Assembly (NCBI RefSeq): GCF_052030685.1
Contig: NZ_JBQAJM010000035.1
Coordinates: forward strand, 1 to 20,316
DNA from: Caedibacter sp052030685
GTDB taxonomy: Bacteria > Pseudomonadota > Gammaproteobacteria > Francisellales > Francisellaceae
DNA length: 20,316 bases
Direction: 5' to 3'
Shown here: positions 7,918 to 15,039 of the stretch, piece by piece
Position numbering within the stretch: the stretch's first letter is position 1
How the letters are laid out: every line of letters starts with the position of its first letter
Notes under the pieces: generated by a model
Databases searched by the model: none
Told to the model about the DNA's origin: nothing
Seen by the model: the letters and a program-made list of their open reading frames with translations, nothing else
Program-made: the position numbers and the translations under genes

Positions 7918-8026
7918 CATCCATGACAAAATGGATTGCCACGCATCCATGCTCGCAATGACACTCTCTGAATTGTCATCCTGAGCCATGATGGCGTGAG
8001 GATCCAATGCGAAGCTGCCATGGATG
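7918..8026. repeat. Imperfect palindromic intergenic repeat
   Basis: Between ribH and the GH8 gene, the arms CATCCATG (7918-7925) and CATGGATG (8019-8026) enclose inner segments TGGATTGCCACGC, CGCAATGACA, TTGTCATCCTGAG and GTGAGGATCC. Segments of this style are widespread intergenic elements in gammaproteobacteria. The short minus-strand frame through it looks like a by-product. The rest of 7855-8170 holds nothing I recognise. Confidence 0.5.
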
Positions 8027-8179
8027 GTAAGTAATCCTCCTAAAAGTTGTGCCATTAGAGCTTAATCCACTAAATCTTCATTTTTTCTATTGGGTGGTTA
8101 CAAATTTTTTTGATAATCTTGCCAAAAAACCAGTCATTTTTAGTCATATGAACTATATTTAGTTTGACCGATGAATGCA

Positions 8180-8185
8180 TATAAT
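8180..8185 (+). promoter_or_regulatory. Candidate -10 box for the GH8 gene
   Basis: A perfect TATAAT lies 55 bases before the chosen ATG of the hydrolase. No good -35 sits 16-18 bases upstream (ATTTAG-like), so the promoter may be weak or activator-dependent. The box falls within the longer in-frame extension that starts at 8175, another reason to reject that start. Confidence 0.35.
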
Positions 8186-8240
8186 TGCAAGGGATTTAAA
8201 AGTACCAATGCTTTTTGCACAAGAAAATGAAGGAGATAGC

Positions 8241-9950
8241 ATGAAAAAGTTACCAATAGCATTAATTTTATCCTCTATTTTGAGTTATGGTTATACTGCT
8301 GTAGATGTGACCTTTACAAATAACACAACAACACCTGCTCATATTGATTATACCAATTGCAGTTACCAATCAGGTGCTAAAGGAGATAGCGTGCCAGGGG
8401 CGGGGAGTAGTGATAATTCAGTGATTTATCGCTGTGAAGATAATCAGAGTTTGCAAATTGCAAAATATGGTGCAAGTGGTCTAACCGATCAGTGCTATAT
8501 CAATGTAAATAATGGTGTGGCAACACTAACTAAAGATAAGAACTGTATCGCAAGCCAAAACAATCACTTTGCCATTGGCGCGATTAACACAACAGACTTT
8601 AAAGCGTTGGCAAATAATGCAAATGAAGTGATCAAGTTATTTGTAGCTCAGAAAGAAAAGGCAAATCCAAATACATATAGCTATTTGCCAGCCAATGTTA
8701 TTCCTATGAATCAAGAAACTTTAGATTCACGCATAAAAGACCCAGATGCTTATGCTTGGGCATTTCAATATGGGTATGATTCAGGTAGGTTTCCATTGTT
8801 TTATGGGGCACTTTGCATGCAGAACCCAAGTGCAGCAGGATGCTCTGATGTTAAGCGTACTATTGTAGGTATGTTGGGTGACTTGAAAAGAGTTAGCCAA
8901 GATGGTCAATTACCATCAGCAGGGCTATGGGCATATACCATTTCAGGTGTAGGTAAAGATGGTGATAAGGTTCTACCAAGCAACCCTTCTAATTTACCTG
9001 CACTTTTGGGACCTACGGTTGTGGCAGAGTATGCATTTAATGGTGAGAGTGATTTCTTTAAACAATTAATTACCCAGCTTGAGAGCTATAAGTTAAGCGA
9101 GCATACGCCAGCATCAGCAGGAAATGATGCTTTTTTAAATTCAACTGCTCCGTATTTTAATGCGGTATTAGGGTTGCTTTCTCAGGCATTTTTAGTAGGG
9201 AAAGGAGAGCTTGGCGTCAATAACTCAAGTGCTAAGTCAGGCTATTTAAGTCAAGCTTCTTTTAATGCTAACTATCAGGTTTGGATAGATCCAAAAAATG
9301 GTTTTGTGAATGAATATCCTTGTGAGGGTGGCAAAACCTGTGCAAGAGTGATATTTTCAGTAGAAAATGCACCACATGATACCTCCAAAGATACTTGGGC
9401 TAATGCTGGAGATAGCCCGACTGTATCTGAAGGTATGGCTTATGGATTATTAATTAGCTATGCTGCAAATGATCAAAAAATGTTTGATAGCTTTGTGCGT
9501 TATATCATGTCTGAGTCAGCAGGGTATGGCTGTGCGCTATACTATGATGACCAATGTCATGTCAAAAGTGATTTGATGATGCCTTGGCTTGTAGATGCTA
9601 CAGGTAAACCATTTCATTATACATTAGGCGGTGGCTTCTATACCAATGGATCTGCGACCGATGCAGACGTTATTATTGCTTGGGCGTTATCCCTTGCAAA
9701 TAAGAAAGTTGCAGCAGGGGATTGGGGTAATACGAGCTTCACATATAATGGTGGTGAAGCACATTATGAGCAGTTATTTGAGTCACTGAAAAAACAAATT
9801 GCACTTTATGATACTTATAATTCAGCAGAGTTCTTTGGACAAAAACTTGGTTGGCTATACACGCCAGGGAATCAGTGGTCTAATGAAGGGCATAATGTAT
9901 TCTATAGTGGTTATAACACGCCACAGGCGTTTGAAGCTTTAGAGCAATAG
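8241..9950 (+). CDS. Secreted GH8-type glycoside hydrolase with apparently permuted catalytic domain
   Basis: Family 8 enzymes cut beta-1,4 glycans such as cellulose, chitosan or xylan. An N-terminal signal peptide is visible (MKKLPIALILSSILSYGYTA). A Cys-bearing, probably beta-rich domain of unknown type follows (about 21-105). GH8 motifs come in unusual order: YGYDSGRFP (177-185, resembling the YDAxR segment with the catalytic base, D180), YFNAVLGLLSQAF (305-317, like the C-terminal YYNxVLTLFGQGW of BcsZ), then TVSEGMAYGLL (394-404, with the general acid E397), NGSATDAD (469-476) and, last, FYSGYNTPQAFEAL (554-567). In normal GH8 proteins the SEG motif comes first. Ten cysteines suit an exported, disulfide-bonded protein. 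The start at 8241 has AGGAGA upstream and begins the signal peptide; an in-frame ATG at 8175 would bury it. No cellulose-synthase genes are adjacent. The substrate is unknown. Confidence 0.82.
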   Translation: MKKLPIALILSSILSYGYTAVDVTFTNNTTTPAHIDYTNCSYQSGAKGDSVPGAGSSDNSVIYRCEDNQSLQIAKYGASGLTDQCYINVNNGVATLTKDKNCIASQNNHFAIGAINTTDFKALANNANEVIKLFVAQKEKANPNTYSYLPANVIPMNQETLDSRIKDPDAYAWAFQYGYDSGRFPLFYGALCMQNPSAAGCSDVKRTIVGMLGDLKRVSQDGQLPSAGLWAYTISGVGKDGDKVLPSNPSNLPALLGPTVVAEYAFNGESDFFKQLITQLESYKLSEHTPASAGNDAFLNSTAPYFNAVLGLLSQAFLVGKGELGVNNSSAKSGYLSQASFNANYQVWIDPKNGFVNEYPCEGGKTCARVIFSVENAPHDTSKDTWANAGDSPTVSEGMAYGLLISYAANDQKMFDSFVRYIMSESAGYGCALYYDDQCHVKSDLMMPWLVDATGKPFHYTLGGGFYTNGSATDADVIIAWALSLANKKVAAGDWGNTSFTYNGGEAHYEQLFESLKKQIALYDTYNSAEFFGQKLGWLYTPGNQWSNEGHNVFYSGYNTPQAFEALEQ

Positions 9951-9954
9951 CTTC

Positions 9955-10160
9955 TTAGCTATCCCCCGTTAAAATCTTATCTAGCGAGCGAATTGCTATG
10001 GCAAAGGGGATAACCTTTATGTCATTATCGTAATAAGTTTGATCTCCGCCATATAACATAATGTATCTTTTAACCAGTGCGTTTTGCCTGTGCCTCGAGG
10101 TCCAAATAAGAAGACACTTGCTTTCATTTTGGTGTCGATGGTAAGTAATCTTTTATACAT
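9955..10160 (-). pseudogene. Remnant of an AAA_14/DUF4143-type ATPase
   Basis: On the minus strand the N-terminal ~48 residues survive: MYKRLLTIDTK, then a Walker A segment FLFGPRGTGKTHWLKD, as in ATPases of the AAA_14/DUF4143 group. The frame stops at 10017. In another frame, immediately after, YDNDIKVIPFAIAIRSLDKI continues to a stop at 9955 and resembles the C-terminal end of the same family (a VIPF/VLPW-type strand and a terminal helix). The middle, with Walker B and the DUF4143 domain, is gone. I read this as an internal deletion plus frameshift. The C-terminal match is inferred from style. Confidence 0.6.
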
Positions 10161-10184
10161 TATATGATCAGACAGAACATGCAA

Positions 10185-10237
10185 ATTGCAAATTGAGTTT
10201 GCAGTTTGCATTAAAAATTGCAAACTCAGATTGCAAT
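10185..10237. repeat. Long inverted repeat (about 20-bp arms)
   Basis: ATTGCAAATTGAGTTTGCAG (10185-10204) is complementary, with few mismatches, to TTGCAAACTCAGATTGCAAT (10218-10237); the loop is 13 nt. A T-run follows on the plus strand, so it could end transcripts reading through from the GH8 gene. It lies just upstream of the ATPase remnant. Confidence 0.7.
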
Positions 10238-10244
10238 TTTTAAT

Positions 10245-10404
10245 ACCGTACCCTGAGCGAAGTCGAAGGGTGTATGTGTTTGCAGTGTGTAAAATGGCTT
10301 CGAGTGATGCCCTGTGAAGTAATGAGTATGCGCTTTAATTTCCCCCTCACCCGTGCAGCTTAAGCTGCACGACCTCTCCCGCAAGGGGAGAGGTAGTATT
10401 ATTC
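10245..10404. repeat. Palindromic repeat unit, copy 1
   Basis: A ~160-bp unit, nearly identical to 10556-10709. In order it holds ACCCTGAGCGAAGTCGAAGGGT, a partner segment TGGCTTCGAGTGATGCCCTG, a perfect 18-bp palindrome GTGCAGCTTAAGCTGCAC (10353-10370), and a hairpin CCTCTCCC-GCAAG-GGGAGAGG (10373-10393). It looks like a non-coding, MITE- or REP-like mosaic and has no credible frame. Confidence 0.85.
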
Positions 10405-10420
10405 TTGATTCATTAAATCA

Positions 10421-10491
10421 CGGTACCCTGAGCGAGGTCGAAGGGTATTTGTGACAGTAGCATATAAAAAGGCTTCGACTAACGCTCAGCC
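10421..10491. repeat. Partial third copy of the repeat unit's left half
   Basis: CGGTACCCTGAGCGAGGTCG begins a third copy of the left element. It is followed ~40 bases later by GGCTTCGACTAACGCTCAGC, its inverted partner. The 18-bp palindrome and hairpin of the full units are missing. From here to 10555 I see nothing else. Confidence 0.6.
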
Positions 10492-10555
10492 AACAGTTAC
10501 CTACTGAAGTTACGCACTTTTGGTGAAAATTATTATTTGCTTCAGCGTATTATCA

Positions 10556-10709
10556 ACCGTACCCTGAGCAAAGTAGAAGGGTAGGACAAAAACAATAAAT
10601 GGCTTCGAGTGATGCCCTGTAAAGTAATGAGTTTGCGCTTTAATTTGCCCCTCACCCGTGCAGCTTAAGCTGCACGACCTCTCCCGCAAGGGGAGAGGTA
10701 GTATTATTC
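10556..10709. repeat. Palindromic repeat unit, copy 2
   Basis: Direct repeat of 10245-10404, about 311 bp away. The perfect palindrome recurs at 10658-10675 and the CCTCTCCC/GGGAGAGG hairpin at 10678-10698. The right two-thirds is almost identical between copies while the left third has drifted. It lies 12 bases beyond the lspA stop, so on the minus strand its hairpins may also mark the 3' end of the ribF-ileS-lspA transcript. Confidence 0.85.
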
Positions 10710-10721
10710 AGCAGGAAGATG

Positions 10722-11201
10722 TTATTTTTTAGACTTAAAACTCATCAAGATCAACATCACGGCACCAATGCATATGGCGGAATCTGCGATATTAAATGCG
10801 GGCCAATGATAATTGTTGATATGAAAATCAAGGAAATCAACAACATAACCGTGGATCATGCGATCATAGACATTACCCAAGGCGCCTCCTAAGATAAGTG
10901 ATAAAGCACAGGCGGTTAGGTTTTTGTTTTTAGGCAAACGTGCTAACCACACTAAGATCACAATAGCGACAATTAGGGCAATAGCAGAGAGGACAATCAC
11001 TTGCCATGTGGTATTAGCATTACTTAAAAAGCTAAATGCTGCCCCATAATTATGCAGTAAGGTTAAGTTGAAAAAGGGCAATACTGCAACCGGTTGTCCA
11101 TATGTTAAATTGTGTGAGGCAAGGTATTTCGTGCCAAGGTCAATAATAATGACAATAATGCTTAAAATAATCCAACGCAATTGATTGTTACGCAAATTCA
11201 C
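10722..11201 (-). CDS. lspA: Lipoprotein signal peptidase II (LspA)
   Basis: LspA is the inner-membrane aspartyl protease that removes signal peptides from prolipoproteins after lipid addition. Four membrane helices are evident (about 9-27, 67-88, 95-112, 139-154). Family motifs: NYGAAFSFL (51-59), GNVYDR (109-114), VVDFLDFH with the catalytic D122, and FNIAD with D140. I chose a GTG start at 11201, giving 159 residues, the normal length: AAGGAG lies six bases upstream, and the next residues lead straight into the first helix. The in-frame ATGs upstream lie inside ileS and would add a non-homologous tail. It overlaps the ileS end by 14 bases, implying coupled translation as third gene of ribF-ileS-lspA. 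Confidence 0.95.
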   Translation of the reverse strand: MNLRNNQLRWIILSIIVIIIDLGTKYLASHNLTYGQPVAVLPFFNLTLLHNYGAAFSFLSNANTTWQVIVLSAIALIVAIVILVWLARLPKNKNLTACALSLILGGALGNVYDRMIHGYVVDFLDFHINNYHWPAFNIADSAICIGAVMLILMSFKSKK

Positions 11202-13995
11202 GTAGTTCTCCTTGTTCAGTGGTGATGTTTTCAATACATCTGCCGCAAATATCTGAGTATTCTTCATGACTACCAACATCCTCGCGTCGATGCCAACAAC
11301 GTTCACATTTTTGCGCAGCAGACTTCTCAACAAGAATGCTTAAGCCTTTAATGCTTGAGTCATGGGCAAAGTTTGGCTTTTGAGTGAGTGGTTTAACATG
11401 CGCATCAGAAACAATCAACGCAAAGCGTAGCTCATCTTTAAGCTTAGCTAATTGCGCTAGTAAGGCATCGTCAGCATACAGTGTGATATTGGCTTCAAGG
11501 GAGGCACCTAATACACCTTCAGCACGCTTAGATTCAAGTAGTTTGTTACATTCGGTACGCACCTCTTGAATCGTTTGCCAAAATGGCAGATTAAGTTCTG
11601 CTGATTGCGGCATTTGTGATAATCCTTGATACCATTGACAAGTAACAAAAGGGGCCTTCTCGCCAGGAATAGCATCATAAATCTCATCAGCCGTAAAGCA
11701 TAAAATCGGTGACATCCAACGCACTAAGGCATGAATGATATGATACATGGCTGTCTGTGCAGATTTGCGTGCCAAACCATCGGCTTTGGCTGTATATTGA
11801 CGATCTTTAATGACATCAAGATAGAAGCTGCCCATATCAATTGAACAGAAGTGATGAATCTGCTGTGCCACAACATGAAAGTTATATTCATCATACGCTT
11901 TAATAATCTTTTGTTGTACCTCATCTGCTTTGGCAATTGCCCATTGATCCAATGCAACCAACTGATCGAAGTCGATCAAATCAGTTTGGGGATTAAAGCC
12001 CTCAAGATTCGATAATAGAAAGCGTGCGGTATTACGCAGGCGGCGATACGTATCGGCATTGCGTTTTAGAATCTCATCAGATACGGTCATCTCGCTGCGA
12101 TAATCAGTTGCTGCAACCCATAGTCTTAGGATATCAGCACCTAATGTATTAACAACATCTTGCGGCGAGACAACATTGCCAAGGGACTTTGACATTTTCT
12201 TGCCATGAGCATCTACTGTGAAGCCATGTGTTAAGACTTGTTTATAGGGTGCTTGATCGCGACGTGCTAAGCTTGTGAGAAGCGAGGTCTGAAACCAGCC
12301 ACGATGTTGATCAGAACCTTCAAGATATAAGTCAGCAGGAAACTGTAAATTGTCATTATGCTCAAGCACACAAGCATTTGAACAGCCTGAATCAAACCAG
12401 ACATCGAGTGTGTCGGTGACGCGCTGATAGTCTTCAGTTTCAGTAATGAATTGACTATCATCAGCATCAAACCAAGCCTCCACTCCGCCTTTTTCAATGG
12501 CGTTGGCTACTTTTTTAATAATGTCTTGAGTTTGAGGGTGTAAGCTTTCCGTTTCCTTGTGAATAAATAAAGGAATAGGCACCCCCCAAGTGCGTTGACG
12601 AGAAATACACCAATCAGGTCGATCTTGCATCATCGCTTCAATACGACTTTGCCCCCAAGTTGGCACCCATTTAACTTCTTTAATGGTGTCTTCAGCACGT
12701 GTACGCAGTTTATTTTTTTCCATGCTGATAAACCATTGAGGGGTTGCTCGGAAAATAAGTGGTGTCTTATGGCGCCAACAGTGTGGATAGCTGTGCTCTA
12801 ATTTATTTAAGTTAAGAAGGGCATTGTTTTGTGTTAACACTTCAATCACATGGTCATTGGCTTTAAAGACAAACTCATTAGCAAAAAGCTCGGTATTGCT
12901 GTGATAGCAACCATTGTTGTTGACAGGGTTATCTACTGGGAGATTGTGTAATTTCCCTAACGCGAAATCCTCAACCCCGTGAGCTGGCGCGGTATGTACA
13001 AGGCCTGTTCCTGAATCAACGGTAACATGATCTCCATGGAGCACTGGCACGATACGGTTATAAAAAGGGTGATGTGCTTTTAAGTTGGTCAATTGATCAC
13101 CTAATACACTGGCAAGGATATGATACTCTTCAATGTCCGCGCGCTTCATAATTGATTCAACTAACTCGGTTGCAACAATAATATGTTGATCATGATTGAA
13201 GTTTACTACGGCATAGCTTATTTCATTGTGTACTGCAATTGCCTGATTGGCAGGTAATGTCCATGGTGTTGTCGTCCAAATAACGGCAGATGTATTTTCA
13301 GATAACGTATCTAAACCAAAACGCTCCGCCCAAGTGTTTGGATCAATAATGGCAAATTTAACATCAATAGCAGGCGAGATTTTGTCTTTGTACTCAACTT
13401 CAGCTTCCGCAAGTGCTGAACCACAATCAGGACACCAATGTACCGGTTTAAAGCCTTTGGTTAAGTGACCATTTTCAATAATCTTACCTAGAGTTCTGAC
13501 CATATTGGCTTCATAGTCAAAGTTCATGGTTAAGTAAGGCTTATCCCAATCACCTAGAATACCTAGGCGCTTAAAATCTTTAATCTGACGTTCTACTTGT
13601 TTAGCAGCATATTTACGACATTCTTTACGAAAAGCGTTAGCATCTATTTTAACACCCGCTTTGCCATGTTTTTTCTCTACTTGCAGCTCAATCGGTAGGC
13701 CGTGGCAGTCCCAACCTGGGACATAAGGGGCGTCAAAACCTGAAAGTGTCTTTGAGCGCACAACCATATCTTTTAGAATCTTATTAACGGCATGTCCGAC
13801 GTGAATATCACCATTGGCATACGGAGGACCATCATGCAAAATAAACTTGTCTCTACCGGCGAAATGCTGACGAATGCGTTGATAAGCCTCATCGCTATAC
13901 CATTGCTTTAAGCGCATCGGTTCTTTTTGCGCAAGGTTTGCCTTCATTGAAAATGATGTTTTCGGCAAGTTTAATGTGCTTTTATAATCTGCCAT
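11188..13995 (-). CDS. ileS: Isoleucyl-tRNA synthetase
   Basis: Class I synthetase that charges tRNA-Ile and edits misactivated valine. The 935 residues contain the HIGH-type signature GDIHVGH (62-68), KMSKS (600-604), an editing insert between them with the TTTPWTLPANQA segment, and a C-terminal zinc finger with C897, C900, C917 and C920 (CERCWHRRE and CGRC). The zinc-binding tail and length are those of the E. coli-type (bacterial IleS1, mupirocin-sensitive class) enzyme; the eukaryote-like resistant IleS2 lacks this layout. AAGGGT lies five bases before the ATG. It sits 24 bases after ribF and overlaps lspA, the arrangement conserved in many proteobacteria. Confidence 0.98.
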   Translation of the reverse strand: MADYKSTLNLPKTSFSMKANLAQKEPMRLKQWYSDEAYQRIRQHFAGRDKFILHDGPPYANGDIHVGHAVNKILKDMVVRSKTLSGFDAPYVPGWDCHGLPIELQVEKKHGKAGVKIDANAFRKECRKYAAKQVERQIKDFKRLGILGDWDKPYLTMNFDYEANMVRTLGKIIENGHLTKGFKPVHWCPDCGSALAEAEVEYKDKISPAIDVKFAIIDPNTWAERFGLDTLSENTSAVIWTTTPWTLPANQAIAVHNEISYAVVNFNHDQHIIVATELVESIMKRADIEEYHILASVLGDQLTNLKAHHPFYNRIVPVLHGDHVTVDSGTGLVHTAPAHGVEDFALGKLHNLPVDNPVNNNGCYHSNTELFANEFVFKANDHVIEVLTQNNALLNLNKLEHSYPHCWRHKTPLIFRATPQWFISMEKNKLRTRAEDTIKEVKWVPTWGQSRIEAMMQDRPDWCISRQRTWGVPIPLFIHKETESLHPQTQDIIKKVANAIEKGGVEAWFDADDSQFITETEDYQRVTDTLDVWFDSGCSNACVLEHNDNLQFPADLYLEGSDQHRGWFQTSLLTSLARRDQAPYKQVLTHGFTVDAHGKKMSKSLGNVVSPQDVVNTLGADILRLWVAATDYRSEMTVSDEILKRNADTYRRLRNTARFLLSNLEGFNPQTDLIDFDQLVALDQWAIAKADEVQQKIIKAYDEYNFHVVAQQIHHFCSIDMGSFYLDVIKDRQYTAKADGLARKSAQTAMYHIIHALVRWMSPILCFTADEIYDAIPGEKAPFVTCQWYQGLSQMPQSAELNLPFWQTIQEVRTECNKLLESKRAEGVLGASLEANITLYADDALLAQLAKLKDELRFALIVSDAHVKPLTQKPNFAHDSSIKGLSILVEKSAAQKCERCWHRREDVGSHEEYSDICGRCIENITTEQGELREFA

Positions 13996-14019
13996 ATTCT
14001 ACCCTTTAACCCGTTTGTT

Positions 14020-14958
14020 TTATATCTTTGTTGTATGTTTTTCAAGCCACGTAAGTGCTGCCAGTTTATCATCATTAATTTGTGCTTTGAGTGCATCAAA
14101 GCTTGCAAATTTTTGCTCGCTACGCACAAAGTGCAAAAACTCAATCGTAACATATTGCCCATATAAGTCATGTGTGAAATCAAAAATATGTGTCTCTAAT
14201 AAACGTAATCTGCCACCGACTGTTGGGCGAATGCCGATATTAGCAATGCCATGATATATTTTGCCGTAAACATGTACGTTAACAACATAAACCCCTGAAA
14301 CGACAACTGCTGTCGGCATTGGGATGTTAATTGTTGGAAACCCAATTTTACGTCCATTTTGATCACCATGATGCACGCGACCACTTAGTGAGTAGCTATG
14401 CCCTAAAAAATGCGCGGCATCATCAAATTGACCATTACCCAGTAGTTGGCGAATGTGGCTGCTGCTAATACGTGTATCATCTATGGTATAAGAAGGGAGG
14501 CTTTCTACGGTGAAGCCATATTTTTGCCCTAAGTCTTGTAGTAGCTTAAAGTCACCTTGACGCTGATAACCAAAACGAAAGTCATCGCCAATAATCACAT
14601 GTTTGGCATTAAGACCATCGACAAGAACCTTTTTAACAAAGGCTTCAGCTGATAGTATCGCAAGACTTTGATTAAACTGTAAGCATAAAACTTGGTCGAT
14701 ATTGAGTGCTTTAAATGCTTGGATTTTGTCGCGAAAAGGCGTGATGCGTAAAGGCGCTTTCTCTTTTAAAAAGAACTCTTTAGGCTGCGGTTCAAATGTC
14801 ACCACTGTCGCTTGAGCATTGTTGGTTTTAGCCAGTTGCTGTAGATGGTTAATAATATACTGATGCCCCAAGTGCATACCATCAAAATTACCAATGGTGA
14901 CGATGCTTGGCATTTGCTCTTTATTGTTATGTAAATCTGCAAGTCGTAACAGCTGCAT
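14020..14958 (-). CDS. ribF: Bifunctional riboflavin kinase / FAD synthetase RibF
   Basis: RibF phosphorylates riboflavin to FMN and adenylates FMN to FAD. The N-terminal nucleotidyltransferase domain has GNFDGMHLGH (23-32), GDDFRFGYQRQGDF (124-137) and ISSSHIR (164-170). The C-terminal kinase domain (about 185-307) has GRKIGFPTINI (202-212), where PTIN replaces the common PTAN, and GIRPTVGG (242-249). Length 312 is typical. The start matches the E. coli N-terminus (MKLIRG-like), although no clear Shine-Dalgarno precedes it. It heads ribF-ileS-lspA on the minus strand. It is separate from the riboswitch-led riboflavin operon and has no visible RFN element, so FMN probably does not control it directly. 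Confidence 0.97.
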   Translation of the reverse strand: MQLLRLADLHNNKEQMPSIVTIGNFDGMHLGHQYIINHLQQLAKTNNAQATVVTFEPQPKEFFLKEKAPLRITPFRDKIQAFKALNIDQVLCLQFNQSLAILSAEAFVKKVLVDGLNAKHVIIGDDFRFGYQRQGDFKLLQDLGQKYGFTVESLPSYTIDDTRISSSHIRQLLGNGQFDDAAHFLGHSYSLSGRVHHGDQNGRKIGFPTINIPMPTAVVVSGVYVVNVHVYGKIYHGIANIGIRPTVGGRLRLLETHIFDFTHDLYGQYVTIEFLHFVRSEQKFASFDALKAQINDDKLAALTWLEKHTTKI

Positions 14959-14984
14959 GTTAAGTTTGTTTATGCCTAATTAAT

Positions 14985-15006
14985 CGCTTTGATACATGAC
15001 AAAGCG
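14985..15006. other. Stem-loop between galM and ribF
   Basis: CGCTTTG (14985-14991) and CAAAGCG (15000-15006) form a perfect 7-bp stem with an 8-nt loop. On the minus strand it follows galM and precedes ribF but lacks a T-run, so it is either a weak terminator or a leader structure for ribF. A TTGACA box (minus strand, 15025-15020) lies upstream with no convincing -10. Confidence 0.4.
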
Positions 15007-15039
15007 AGGTGTTAAAAACTGTCAAGCATTGTATACCAG

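Noticed and set aside
8023..8036. 14-bp exact match (GATGGTAAGTAATC) with 10137-10150, a possible second ATPase remnant
   Set aside because: A 14-bp match is about what chance allows within 20 kb, and flanking bases do not continue the similarity.
7870..8055. 61-codon minus-strand open frame
   Set aside because: It runs through the palindromic intergenic repeat, has no family likeness and no clear ribosome-binding site.
10161..10223. N-terminal extension of the Walker A fragment to an upstream ATG at 10223
   Set aside because: The extra residues are encoded by one arm of the inverted repeat; family N-termini begin at MYKRLL.
10245..10709. CRISPR-like array
   Set aside because: Only two full units of ~155 bp, no regular short repeats or spacers, and no cas genes.
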